Shown piece after piece: positions 23,532 to 31,828 of a stretch of 33,870 nt of DNA (position 1 is the stretch's first letter; every line of letters begins with the position of its first letter). The position numbers were made by a program, and so were the translations under genes. The stretch is from Verrucomicrobiota bacterium (GTDB lineage: Bacteria > Chlamydiota > Chlamydiia > Chlamydiales > JAFEGQ01), in contig JAFEGQ010000192.1 in NCBI GenBank assembly GCA_018239785.1, positions 1 through 33,870 on the forward strand, written 5' to 3'. The notes below the pieces were generated by a model, which saw nothing but the letters and a program-made list of their open reading frames with translations, did not search any database and had not been told where the DNA came from.

Positions 23532-25228
23532 TTTGCATTTATACCCAAATAACCTGAAGAATTGGTTTTGGAGCTGCGTGAAAGCTCCCGGGGTTCGACG
23601 ATCTCAACCTGCTCAATATTAGTAATATTGGGTTGGTTGAAATCGTCGATCCCCGGGGCTTTGACGCGCTCCAAATCCCAATTCTTCAGGTTATTTGGGT
23701 ATAGAGATTTCAGAAACTCTATTGCCGGACCTAACTTGGGGATAAAACATTCGTAACTCCTAGAAGGTCTATTGTCTTTGAGGCACGTTAGCACCTCTAC
23801 AGCGATCTGCCCAGGAGAGGCCGCTTCCCATTCAGGATAATCAAAAACAACATCAATTTTTTCATATTTCTCAAATAACTCATTACCTAAAATACGCTTC
23901 ATCTCTCCAGCGTTGCGAAAGATCTTCTCCTCAAAGATAGAAGAAACGGTGAGTGACTTTACGGACGCATCAACGACAGCTTGAACGACCCGTCTCACCA
24001 CCTCGTCTTCAGGAACTCCCTCAGCGAGAGAAAACACGTGGTTGAGATGGATGTTTCTCAGGTTAGGGCACGAACGGATTAAAAGAAGAAGATCCTCTAA
24101 ACGCCTCGCCCCGTTTTTGTTGTTATCGTGAGTTCTGAGATACCCCTCAAGCATCGAAATAAAAATGTTTCCACGGATTTTAGCCGCATCTGCAGGATTG
24201 ATGTGGGGAAGCTGTTGAACCACCCGCTCAAGAGGGGGTGTTAAGTCGCACCTCTTACTATTTGTCATCCCCCAAGACAATGCACCACCGAGTGCCAAGA
24301 GATCTCCCCCGATACTTGCGAGCATAAGAGGTCTCGATTGTTTCTGTTTTCCCGCATAAAACGCAGCAATACTGAAGAGCACCCCCGTTACAATGCTCCC
24401 GATTTCAAAAGCTCTTCTCACCGTTAGCCGCGGCTTATTGCGGCTAAAAACAGTAGGCTGCCTGCGAAGCGGGGGAATATTCTCTGGAGGAGGCAATATT
24501 TTTTTGACCTCCTCAATCGCTTCTTCCAACTTTGCAGTGCAATTGGGTGCGACGGACACACTTGACTCATTGGAGAGCCGTTCCAAAATTTCTATCGCGA
24601 ACTCCTTGGGAGAGAGTTCTTCAAACCAAGAAATGTCAATGTAAGAGCGAATCAAATCCTGATATTTTTTAAATTCTTGTGAGTGTTCATTAGGAAGAGC
24701 CTCTTTGACAGTCTGGGCATTCAAAAAAGCTTGCTCCGTGCTACCCAAAAAATAAAGTATTTCTACAGAAGAGGCCGCTAACGCTTGAATGAGTTTTCGA
24801 ATGACCTGCTCTTTCTCTTCTTCTTCTTCAAAAACCTCAAAAAAATTGCCGAGATCCACCATGCTCAGTGAAGGGCTCGAGCGAATTTTCTCTATAAATT
24901 CACTCCTATTCCCACCTGAATTTTTAAAATCCTTAGCCCCAAGAAATTTTTCATTAAATTCTTTCCGACATTCCTCTCTGGATTCCCTTGCCTCTCGAAT
25001 CGCTTTTGAGCGGAGAATTCCCAATGCAACGAAGGTGGTGGAGCACGCAATGCCCCCTAGCATTTGGGCGTTAGTGATTTTCCTGGCGATGCTTCCAAAG
25101 CGGAAATAAACGGGAAAGGTGGCGCTAAACACTCCCACACAAACTAAGGCATTCCCTAAATCGCTCACAACGTATCGGCAAGAAGAGGAGGAGTTATTCT
25201 CTGACCTTCCACGACAACAGGCTTGCAT
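23528..25228 (-). CDS. Inc-like duplicated-module protein B1, C-terminus supplied by palindromic element
   Basis: A 566-residue protein, paralog of the gene directly upstream. It contains two pairs of hydrophobic segments, near residues 25-75 and 275-325. After each pair comes a similar leucine-rich module: the first holds FLNAQTVKEALPNE and YIDISWFEELSPKEFAIEIL, the second holds FRNAGEMKRILGNE and PEWEAASPGQIAVEVL. The native protein probably ended after PKLGPAIEFLKSL, aligned with the paralog's terminal PKLRQAIEALKN. The last 55 or so residues (from YPNNLKNWDLERV to SSGYLGINAN) are read entirely from the palindromic element. One base separates it from the upstream stop. Likely a secreted membrane effector, inferred from topology only. 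Confidence 0.8.
   Translation of the reverse strand: MQACCRGRSENNSSSSCRYVVSDLGNALVCVGVFSATFPVYFRFGSIARKITNAQMLGGIACSTTFVALGILRSKAIREARESREECRKEFNEKFLGAKDFKNSGGNRSEFIEKIRSSPSLSMVDLGNFFEVFEEEEEKEQVIRKLIQALAASSVEILYFLGSTEQAFLNAQTVKEALPNEHSQEFKKYQDLIRSYIDISWFEELSPKEFAIEILERLSNESSVSVAPNCTAKLEEAIEEVKKILPPPENIPPLRRQPTVFSRNKPRLTVRRAFEIGSIVTGVLFSIAAFYAGKQKQSRPLMLASIGGDLLALGGALSWGMTNSKRCDLTPPLERVVQQLPHINPADAAKIRGNIFISMLEGYLRTHDNNKNGARRLEDLLLLIRSCPNLRNIHLNHVFSLAEGVPEDEVVRRVVQAVVDASVKSLTVSSIFEEKIFRNAGEMKRILGNELFEKYEKIDVVFDYPEWEAASPGQIAVEVLTCLKDNRPSRSYECFIPKLGPAIEFLKSLYPNNLKNWDLERVKAPGIDDFNQPNITNIEQVEIVEPRELSRSSKTNSSGYLGINAN
23540..23703 (-). repeat. Palindromic element, copy 2 (164 bp), inside a coding sequence
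   Basis: Same family as 19990-20152 but in reverse orientation: the arm carrying AAAGCTCCC is now on the left and that with AAAGCCCC on the right. The ends are again TATACCCAAA and TTTGGGTATA, and the centre is CAATATTA-G-TAATATTG at 23622. Both arms carry CCGGGG and TCGACGAT where both arms of copy 1 carry CCGCGG and TTTG-CGAT, so the stem changes are paired. Its minus-strand frame is open throughout and is fused to the 566-residue protein. It also separates two convergent genes and could act as their 3'-end hairpin. No target duplication is evident. Confidence 0.9.
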
Positions 25229-25229
25229 A

Positions 25230-26957
25230 TTAGTTTTTCAGTGCTTCAATGGCTTGTCGCAGTTTAGGATTGAGATCCTTTTCTGGAGGTTTGAGCTGGA
25301 GAGTCAGTGACTCCCCTGACTTGGCTCTTTTCAACTGGCGTTCCAGGAGCCGAGTCATATAAATCGCCACCGCTTGCTCCTCTTGGCTCAAAGAGACTTT
25401 ATCGCCTTCTGACCAAGTTTTTACCTTCGCCCCAAAAATGATAATCTTCTCTTGTGCTGGTAACTTGGGCTGCTGCTTGACACAGATCTTCCCATGTTTC
25501 AAACCTTTGAACATCTGTAGAGCAAGTTCAAGAGGAGGTGTCTCTTCATGCCAAGAGGCTTCGAAGGTGTGGAGGAGTTTGCTGTATCTCTTGAATAGCG
25601 CCTCGTCATTTAAGATGCCTTTCATCTCTGAGGGGTTGAGGAAGACCGATTCTCCTTGCGATCCCGAGACGAACACGGATGTGACAGAGGAGTTGTCTAA
25701 TGCGTCCACCACCTTTCTGACTACCTTGTCGGTCGGCACTCCTTTCGCAAGATCGAAGACATCATCTAAATGAACGACCTTTAAATTGGGGCAAGAGCGG
25801 ATCACGAGAAGAAGATCCTCTAGGTACTGTTCTCCCTTTTTTCGCTTCCAAGTGTCGGCAATCCGAAGATCCAAGGCAAGACTGCGAACATACAAAGTCT
25901 CTATTTTTGCAGCATCGTCAGGATCAATCGCAGGCAGATATTGGACGAGCCGCTCAAGAGATGTGCTCTTAGGAAGAGAGATGCGCCAAGAAAAGACGCC
26001 TCCTACTAACAAGGTTTGGCTTCCTAAAATACTCGCCGTGACCACACCTTTTGATCGCTTTTGCTTGTCGAGGTAAAAAGCAGCAGCCATTAAAAGAATC
26101 CCACTCACTATGGCTCCAACTTCGAGAGCTCTTCTCCCCTTCATCGAAGGTTTTGGGAAGGCAGGGGGAGGAAGCCTTTCTGTACGTGACTCTTCTTGCG
26201 GCAAACGCTTTGAGGGCTCCTCAATAGCCTGAATAGCCTGCTCGAGTTTGGGAACAAAATTGGGGTGGATCGAGAGGTCCGATTCCTCACAACATCTTTC
26301 TAAAATTTCAACGGCGATTTCTTGAGGCTTCTTTCCTTCAAACCAAGAGGCTTCGAGATAAGGGCGAGTCAAACTATAATATTTTTTATATTGTTCTGAG
26401 CTTTCATCGGGAAGCGCTTCTTTCACGACCTGCATGTTTAAAAAGACAGCTTGGTCTTTATCGCTTCGCAATGTAAGAAAAAGGATATCAGGGCAGCCAG
26501 CAATGGCTTGAATCAACTGATGAATCCGCTCTTGTTTCTCCTCTTCCTTTAAAGACTCAAGAAAACCCTCGACATCCAGGAAAATCAATTTCGAAGTGTT
26601 TTTTACAGCCTCAATGAATTCAAGATGTGACATCCCCGAGTCTTTGAAATTACCGAACATCTTGAACTCCTTCTTAGGAGAAGAAGGGGGTTCCTCTTTG
26701 GAAGGATCAAGCCAAGTTGCAACCTGTCGAGATAAGAGGCCTGTAGCGACGACACCCGCGCTAAAGGCCACACCTACAACCATCTCTTTGGAGGTGAGCT
26801 GTTTAGCGACTTTTCCAAAACGACCATGGATAAAGCTAGCAACTCCAATCCCCCCTAAGACCACTAAACAAGTGCCCATGGAGCCAAGCGTCCAAGAGGC
26901 TGTCCAGCTCATACAGTTCACACAACCAGGACGTTCGGTTCTTCGACAATTGTTCAT
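25230..26957 (-). CDS. Inc-like duplicated-module protein B2
   Basis: A 575-residue protein with a Cys-rich N-terminus (NNCRRTERPGCVNCMSW). Two N-terminal hydrophobic segments (LGSMGTCLVVLGGIGVASFI, then MVVGVAFSAGVVATGLL) and a second hydrophobic pair occur midway (VGAIVSGILLMAAAFYL, then LVGGVFSW). Each pair is followed by the same leucine-rich module: FLNMQVVKEALPDE with LEASWFEGKKPQEIAVEIL, and FLNPSEMKGILNDE with FEASWHEETPPLELALQM. The protein is therefore an internal duplication, and the downstream gene is its paralog. It ends at PKLRQAIEALKN. Bilobed hydrophobic segments suggest an inclusion or host-membrane protein; no enzymatic motif is seen. Confidence 0.82.
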   Translation of the reverse strand: MNNCRRTERPGCVNCMSWTASWTLGSMGTCLVVLGGIGVASFIHGRFGKVAKQLTSKEMVVGVAFSAGVVATGLLSRQVATWLDPSKEEPPSSPKKEFKMFGNFKDSGMSHLEFIEAVKNTSKLIFLDVEGFLESLKEEEKQERIHQLIQAIAGCPDILFLTLRSDKDQAVFLNMQVVKEALPDESSEQYKKYYSLTRPYLEASWFEGKKPQEIAVEILERCCEESDLSIHPNFVPKLEQAIQAIEEPSKRLPQEESRTERLPPPAFPKPSMKGRRALEVGAIVSGILLMAAAFYLDKQKRSKGVVTASILGSQTLLVGGVFSWRISLPKSTSLERLVQYLPAIDPDDAAKIETLYVRSLALDLRIADTWKRKKGEQYLEDLLLVIRSCPNLKVVHLDDVFDLAKGVPTDKVVRKVVDALDNSSVTSVFVSGSQGESVFLNPSEMKGILNDEALFKRYSKLLHTFEASWHEETPPLELALQMFKGLKHGKICVKQQPKLPAQEKIIIFGAKVKTWSEGDKVSLSQEEQAVAIYMTRLLERQLKRAKSGESLTLQLKPPEKDLNPKLRQAIEALKN

Positions 26958-26963
26958 GTTCTC

Positions 26964-26992
26964 ATTTTAGCAAGTGCAAATATAAAAAACAA
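26964..26992 (-). promoter_or_regulatory. Candidate promoter for the B2-B1 gene pair
   Basis: On the minus strand TTGTTT (complement of 26987-26992) and TAAAAT (complement of 26964-26969) are 17 bases apart. The predicted transcription start is at or within a few bases of the ATG at 26957, implying a very short leader. The gap of about 50 bases to the upstream gene has no other good candidate. Confidence 0.3.
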
Positions 26993-27009
26993 TCGCTGAT
27001 TTGCGTATT

Positions 27010-28686
27010 TTATCTAAATTTTGAGCGGATGAGAACCTCTTTACCTTCAAAGGCAAAGGCGAGATATAAGATACGCTGGACGCCTCGATCGAGCAGTTCT
27101 TGAGCGTATTGCTTGGCTTCGATCTGTTGAAGGGCCGAGGCAACCGCTGCTTCTAAATCGGTTTTCTCGAAACGGCCGATTTTTTTAAACTCCATGATGA
27201 TGCCAAGATCGCTCTTATTTTTCGGAATCAGCATCACATCATATCTTCCAAGACCACTTTCTCGGTTCGATTTCACTTCGTATTGAGAATTCAAGCCGAT
27301 CAGCATTCCCAAAACAAAGGCGTGATAGATTTTCTCCGAATCCTCTGCAGGGACGTCAAAAACGCTCACAGAAGAGAACATAAATTCTCTAAAAATTTGC
27401 GAAAAGGTATCGATATCGCCTTGCACCAAACTGCTCAAGAGCATCTTATATTTATATTCATGAATGCTCATCATGAACCACTCCACAACCATACTTTTGT
27501 AGAGCTCTCTCACCTCAACATTGGGAATTCTTAACCGGCATGGGATGCCATAAGAGGGAGTTGCATCGAGGGTCAAATAGCCGCTATAGAGGAGCAGTGA
27601 CCAGATGGCGGTGGAATTTTGTTCGAGATGAGAGAATACGATTCCTTCCTCAATGGTCCTTTCGATCACTCCACCTCTTAAGAGGTCCTCAAGGTCTGCT
27701 TTCAGGTCATCAGTTCCTTGAGCAATGAGATGCTTCGTTAAAGCATTATCACTTGTGTTTACCCAGAAAGGGGCTAGCGCACCCTCTTCTGCGATGCTTT
27801 TTAGAACAGACCAGGGGTTGTAGAGCCCGGCGCACGATCCAACCCGATAGCCGTCATACCACTGTCTAAACTCAGGGAGCTGCCTGTGCAGGTTATAATG
27901 CGTTAAAAGCTCATCGACCTCCGATTCCAAGAGGCCAAATTTATCTCTAAAACCTTCGCTCAAAATCGTAAAGGTGCTGACACTATTTAACCCAGAAAAA
28001 ATGCTTTCCTTGGCGATGCGGAGGATGCCTGTAAGGACGCCTCTCTCGAGAGAGAGATTGTCTTTAAGAGCAGCTGATAGCCAGTTGCGCATGAAATCGA
28101 TAAAAATTTTGTAGTATTTTCCAAGGTAAGCGGCATGAACTGGAGTATCATACTCGTCAATAAGCAAGATAACGGGGATGCGGTGATAGCGATGTAGCCA
28201 TTCTGTCAGTAAACGGAGACTCTGCTCGATGAGAGTTTTATCGGCCTCTTCGGAAACAATTTTGGCATAGAGCTCTTTTTCCTTAGCTGTTAGCACATCA
28301 TTTTCTAAGAGATAACGATGTCTCTCAAGCTCTTGTGCGATGAGGGAGCATAGGACCTTAAACGCTTCTTCCCAAGAGGCATGTTTCACATCTTTCAGGG
28401 TCAGAAAAATGACGGGAAATTGTCCTTGCAGCGCCCTATATTTTTTGAGCTTCCAGATCTTCAATTTTTTGAATAAATAGCTCGTGTCTTCTTTCCCTTT
28501 TTCAAAGAAGTAGCGCAACATTGAAAGGTTTAACGTTTTGCCGAAACGGCGCGGGCGAGGGATCAGCGCGACTTGGGTCCCTTTTTCCACAATCTCTTCG
28601 ATAAAGAGACTTTTGTCGACATAGGCGTAATCTCCAATGATGACTTTTTTGAAGTCGCTAATTCCGATAGGAAGCCGTCTTTTCAT
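27010..28686 (-). CDS. AAA ATPase with C-terminal PD-(D/E)XK nuclease-like domain (DUF1703 family)
   Basis: A 558-residue protein of the 'AAA-ATPase-like plus DUF1703' family, widespread in intracellular and gut bacteria, with no settled function. The N-terminus carries PIGISDFKKVI and YVDKSLFIEEI. The P-loop is RPRRFGKTLNLSML and the Walker B-type motif LLIDEYDTPVHAAY. The C-terminal domain has GRYDVMLIPK and IIMEFKK, the Asp and Glu-x-Lys of a PD-(D/E)XK nuclease fold. I start at the ATG at 28686 (MKRRLPIGIS, the usual family start). An ATG at 28710 and a TTG at 28722 lie upstream and would overlap the divergent gene's start. Confidence 0.87.
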   Translation of the reverse strand: MKRRLPIGISDFKKVIIGDYAYVDKSLFIEEIVEKGTQVALIPRPRRFGKTLNLSMLRYFFEKGKEDTSYLFKKLKIWKLKKYRALQGQFPVIFLTLKDVKHASWEEAFKVLCSLIAQELERHRYLLENDVLTAKEKELYAKIVSEEADKTLIEQSLRLLTEWLHRYHRIPVILLIDEYDTPVHAAYLGKYYKIFIDFMRNWLSAALKDNLSLERGVLTGILRIAKESIFSGLNSVSTFTILSEGFRDKFGLLESEVDELLTHYNLHRQLPEFRQWYDGYRVGSCAGLYNPWSVLKSIAEEGALAPFWVNTSDNALTKHLIAQGTDDLKADLEDLLRGGVIERTIEEGIVFSHLEQNSTAIWSLLLYSGYLTLDATPSYGIPCRLRIPNVEVRELYKSMVVEWFMMSIHEYKYKMLLSSLVQGDIDTFSQIFREFMFSSVSVFDVPAEDSEKIYHAFVLGMLIGLNSQYEVKSNRESGLGRYDVMLIPKNKSDLGIIMEFKKIGRFEKTDLEAAVASALQQIEAKQYAQELLDRGVQRILYLAFAFEGKEVLIRSKFR

Positions 28687-28708
28687 ACCGGGGATTGTAA
28701 GTAGGTCC

Positions 28709-30325
28709 ATGGACGAATTCAAGGAAAACCGCCATGATATGGCTATGAGTAGTCAAGAGGATGAAATCTCTTTCGAATGTGTTAGACCCCTTGAAAGCCA
28801 TGGCAAGCTCATCATGCAGTGGCGCAATGATCCTCACACGTTGCGCATGTCTTTCCATAGCACCCCTAAAATAGATAATTATTTTTTTGAAGAATTTCAG
28901 AGAGATTACTTTGTCTTCCCCGACCTCCCCCCCCTTTTTGTCCTCGTAGGGGGTCAGAGGGTCGCTTTTTTGCGCTTTAAACCCATCGCTCATCCTCAAG
29001 GATTGCACCGAAAATGCTGCGATATTTCGATCAACGTCGCCCCAGAATATCGGCGACAAGGAATTGGCAAAAAAAGTTTAAAAGCCCTGCAAGCATGGCT
29101 CAAGCAGCAAGGCTACCAAGACCTCTATGCCGAAGTGAAAAGGGAAAATCTCCCCTCTAAACATCTCTTTGAGAGTGTCGGTTTTACCAAGTTGCCCGAT
29201 CACCTGAAAATCGTGGAAGAGACGAGCGAACAGGTGGCCATCTGCTGTTACTTGATGGCCTTGACTCCAGAAGCTCCTTGTGATGGGCAATCTGTTTTCA
29301 TCATTGCCGAAGCAGGCTCGAACTGGCGCATGGGATCCTATGCGCGCGATGTAGCGATGGCAAAAGCGATGATTGAACTTGCGGCCGAAGCAAAGGCTAA
29401 TGCGATCAAATTTCAGCTCTTCCGCCCAGAGACAATTTATGCACCCCACGCTGGAGTGAGCGACTACCTCTCAGAAGCGGGCATCCAAAAAGAAATGGAA
29501 GAGATTTTTCAAGATCTCGCGATGCCCTATGAAATGGTCCCACTCCTGGCAGAGGAGTGTCAACGTTGCGGCATTCAGTTCATGTGCTCCTCTTTTTCCC
29601 CCGCAGATTTTAAAGCTATCGACCCCTATGTCTCCGTCCATAAGATAGCTTCCTATGAGATTGGCCATATTCATTTGCTGCAGTTAGCAGCGCGCTCAAA
29701 AAAACCTCTTCTTTTATCGACGGGAGCTGCCACAGAACAAGAGATCGCCTGGGCGGTCAATACGTTTTACGAAGCTGGCGGAGAAGCGCTGACGCTGCTT
29801 CAATGTACCGCCAAGTACCCCACTGAAGGGCGAGCGCTCCACTTGCGCACCATCCCCTGGCTCAAGCAACGCTTTAAGACCCAAGTCGGACTCTCAGATC
29901 ATAGTCGCCATCCTATTGAATCCCCTGTAGCGGCTGTAGCGCTAGGCGCCACTGTCATCGAAAAACACTTCACAATTCACAACTCACTTCCAGGACCAGA
30001 TCACGCTTTTGCGATCACTCCCGTTCAGCTCAAAGAGATGGTCAAGAGCATCCGCCTCACAGAACAGATGCTCGGGTCGCCAATCAAAATCATCGATTCC
30101 TGTGAAGAGGAATTAAGAAGCTTTGCCCGAAGAGGCATCCAAGCTCTCAAAGAGATCCAAAAAGGGGAACTCTTAAAGGAAGACTTAAATATCGCGATCC
30201 TGAGACCTGGCAAGCAGCCCTTGGGGATCCACCCCAAATACATCGCCCAAGTGAGCGGCAGGCACGCCACTCGCCCCATTCCAGCAGGGGAGGGAATTCA
30301 AAAAGAGGATTGGATTGGCGCATAA
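28709..30325 (+). CDS. GNAT acetyltransferase-NeuB/PseI-type synthase-SAF fusion protein
   Basis: A 538-residue fusion predicted to act in nonulosonic-acid (sialic, pseudaminic or legionaminic-like) synthesis. Residues about 20-180 form a GNAT N-acetyltransferase (IMQWRND near the start, then VAPEYRRQGIGKKSLKAL binding acetyl-CoA). Residues about 195-480 are a NeuB-type synthase that condenses phosphoenolpyruvate with an amino sugar. Its motifs are FIIAEAG, IKFQLF, KIASYE, LLSTGA, LLQCTAKYP, GLSDH, IEKHFT and GPDHAFAI. The end is a SAF (antifreeze-like) domain (RRGIQALKEIQKGELL onward). The ATG at 28709 is chosen, but ATGs at 28739 and 28745 are possible. The Nudix gene overlaps its end by 11 bases. 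Confidence 0.9.
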   Translation: MDEFKENRHDMAMSSQEDEISFECVRPLESHGKLIMQWRNDPHTLRMSFHSTPKIDNYFFEEFQRDYFVFPDLPPLFVLVGGQRVAFLRFKPIAHPQGLHRKCCDISINVAPEYRRQGIGKKSLKALQAWLKQQGYQDLYAEVKRENLPSKHLFESVGFTKLPDHLKIVEETSEQVAICCYLMALTPEAPCDGQSVFIIAEAGSNWRMGSYARDVAMAKAMIELAAEAKANAIKFQLFRPETIYAPHAGVSDYLSEAGIQKEMEEIFQDLAMPYEMVPLLAEECQRCGIQFMCSSFSPADFKAIDPYVSVHKIASYEIGHIHLLQLAARSKKPLLLSTGAATEQEIAWAVNTFYEAGGEALTLLQCTAKYPTEGRALHLRTIPWLKQRFKTQVGLSDHSRHPIESPVAAVALGATVIEKHFTIHNSLPGPDHAFAITPVQLKEMVKSIRLTEQMLGSPIKIIDSCEEELRSFARRGIQALKEIQKGELLKEDLNIAILRPGKQPLGIHPKYIAQVSGRHATRPIPAGEGIQKEDWIGA

Positions 30326-31055
30326 TTACCACGCCATCCCCCTCGCTCCTACTTTTGAAGTCGAAGTACTCCCCCATGCGCGAGGCTTTAAGCTATCGGA
30401 CCGAGAGAACTTATTCGTCGAAAACATCTGGAAAGATGAGATGGAGCGCCGCGCTCCCCATCTACACAATGGAAAGATCTTTAATGTTGTCTCCATTGAA
30501 CCTGGCAAAATCATCGGCGAATTCATTGACTACAAATTTTATTTATCTCAATTACGGGATCCTCACCTTGCAGATCTCTTAAGCATAAAAATCTTATCCA
30601 TTAGCGGCCTGACAACAACAGAGGATAAAATTTTGATGGGGCAGCGAGCCTCTCATGTCTCTGCTTACCCAAACGCGTATGAGTTTGTCCCCTCAGGCGG
30701 CGTCGATCCAGAGGCTCAAATTGGGGACCTGGTGATCATTGACAGATGTTTTACAAAGGAATTAGGGGAAGAAACAGGGATTTCAGCCGCAGAAATTCAA
30801 TCGATCCGTTTGAGAGCATTGATTTTTGACAAAGAATCTAAGCTCTATGAATTGTGCGCCGAAATCCGTCTCTTTTTAGAAAAACCCTTGCAAGGCAACG
30901 GAGAATATCAGCAACTCCGATGGATTTCCAAAAACGATATAAAAAAATTTTTAAAAACCCATCAAGAGCAGGTGATCCCTTTTTCGCTGCACCTAGCGTC
31001 TTTGGGAGAATTCAAGGACCTCTTCGAAAGTGGTCACCGTTGCCATCACTCCTGA
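30315..31055 (+). CDS. Nudix hydrolase-like protein
   Basis: A 246-residue protein with a C-terminal Nudix domain. The Nudix box appears as PSGGVDPEA followed, after a short insert, by FTKELGEETGI (REUXEEXGU with Lys for the first Arg, core Glu residues kept). It should hydrolyse a nucleoside diphosphate linked to another group, possibly a nucleotide sugar given its neighbour. The start is a TTG at 30315. This is supported by GAGG six bases before it and by the residues that follow; the first in-frame ATG would discard about 40 residues. It is translationally coupled to the NeuB-like fusion gene. Its end overlaps the convergent HAD gene by 63 bases. Confidence 0.78.
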   Translation: MAHNYHAIPLAPTFEVEVLPHARGFKLSDRENLFVENIWKDEMERRAPHLHNGKIFNVVSIEPGKIIGEFIDYKFYLSQLRDPHLADLLSIKILSISGLTTTEDKILMGQRASHVSAYPNAYEFVPSGGVDPEAQIGDLVIIDRCFTKELGEETGISAAEIQSIRLRALIFDKESKLYELCAEIRLFLEKPLQGNGEYQQLRWISKNDIKKFLKTHQEQVIPFSLHLASLGEFKDLFESGHRCHHS

Positions 31056-31688
31056 GGGGAGATTTAAGGTCATCCGCTCTCGCAACAACGCCAAAGTGGG
31101 CACTCCCGCTGCCAATGCCGACTTTAAACCGCTCACAGAATCTTCGATCGCAATAAATTCAGAGGGGAGAAAGCCCAACTCCGCCACAGCGAGCTGATAG
31201 ATCGCCGGATCTGGCTTGGAGCGGACTACCCTTTCGGAAGTGATCACACAATCGACCAAGCGATCTAAATCATACTTAACTAAAAAACTTTTTACAAATT
31301 CTGCCATCGAAGAGGTGACAATGGCGACGCGTAGCCCCCTTTGAGCCGCCCCCTCGAGAAATTCTCGAGCACCAGCAAAGGGTTTGACCTCGTTACAGTA
31401 GATCTGATGGATGTGATCTCGATAACGCAACCACAACTCCTCGTCGCTCCATGGAAGAGCATATTTTTCGCGCAGCAGAGGAAGCACTTCCCGAATGGCC
31501 ATCCCATTGAGTCTGTCAAACTCGTCCGCTCCCCCTTTAAGTCCCTGCGCCGCTAAAAAATTGAGGAATAACCGCTTCAAGGGAGCCACGCTATCGACAA
31601 GGGTCCCATCAAAATCGACTAATAGACCCCGTGTTTGCACTTTGGGTTTTTTAGAAGACACTCTCACTCCCACTAATACTTTTTCCAT
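30993..31688 (-). CDS. HAD-superfamily phosphatase
   Basis: A 231-residue haloacid-dehalogenase-type hydrolase of the phosphoglycolate phosphatase / beta-phosphoglucomutase class with an alpha-helical cap. Motif I is LLVDFDGTLVDS, motif II IVTSS, motif III the Lys in RSKPDPAIY, and motif IV FIAIEDSVSG. AGGTGAG lies just before the ATG at 31688. A plausible role is dephosphorylation of the sugar phosphate made by the adjacent NeuB-type pathway, as in the NanP/PseJ step, but that rests on context only. It is the last gene of the minus-strand group with OsmC, SpsF and the small ORF. Confidence 0.88.
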   Translation of the reverse strand: MEKVLVGVRVSSKKPKVQTRGLLVDFDGTLVDSVAPLKRLFLNFLAAQGLKGGADEFDRLNGMAIREVLPLLREKYALPWSDEELWLRYRDHIHQIYCNEVKPFAGAREFLEGAAQRGLRVAIVTSSMAEFVKSFLVKYDLDRLVDCVITSERVVRSKPDPAIYQLAVAELGFLPSEFIAIEDSVSGLKSALAAGVPTLALLRERMTLNLPSGVMATVTTFEEVLEFSQRR

Positions 31689-31827
31689 TGCTCACCTTTC
31701 CTCTCTTTCTCATAGCATGGATCCGGGGAAGGGAAAAAGAGCGAAGTGGTTCTTCTGGAATTTCGACTTTGATTCCCCCAATTTTCACTCTTTGTTCGAC
31801 TTGTTTTATCGCAAAAACGGACACCAT
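31651..31827 (-). CDS. Possible 58-residue protein between SpsF-like and HAD genes
   Basis: The 140-base gap between the two genes holds an open frame whose ATG (31827) comes one base after the SpsF stop, with AGG about seven bases before it. The predicted protein (FAIKQVEQRVKIGGIKVEIP, then a basic and Ser-rich tail) overlaps the start of the HAD gene by 38 bases. It could be a coupled small protein or a remnant. The composition is plausible for coding, but nothing is recognised. Confidence 0.35.
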   Translation of the reverse strand: MVSVFAIKQVEQRVKIGGIKVEIPEEPLRSFSLPRIHAMRKRGKVSNGKSISGSESVF

Positions 31828-31828
31828 C

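Noticed and set aside
23590-23600. GGTTCGA-like sequence suggesting a tRNA T-loop
   Set aside because: It lies in the palindromic element arm and no cloverleaf can be built around it.
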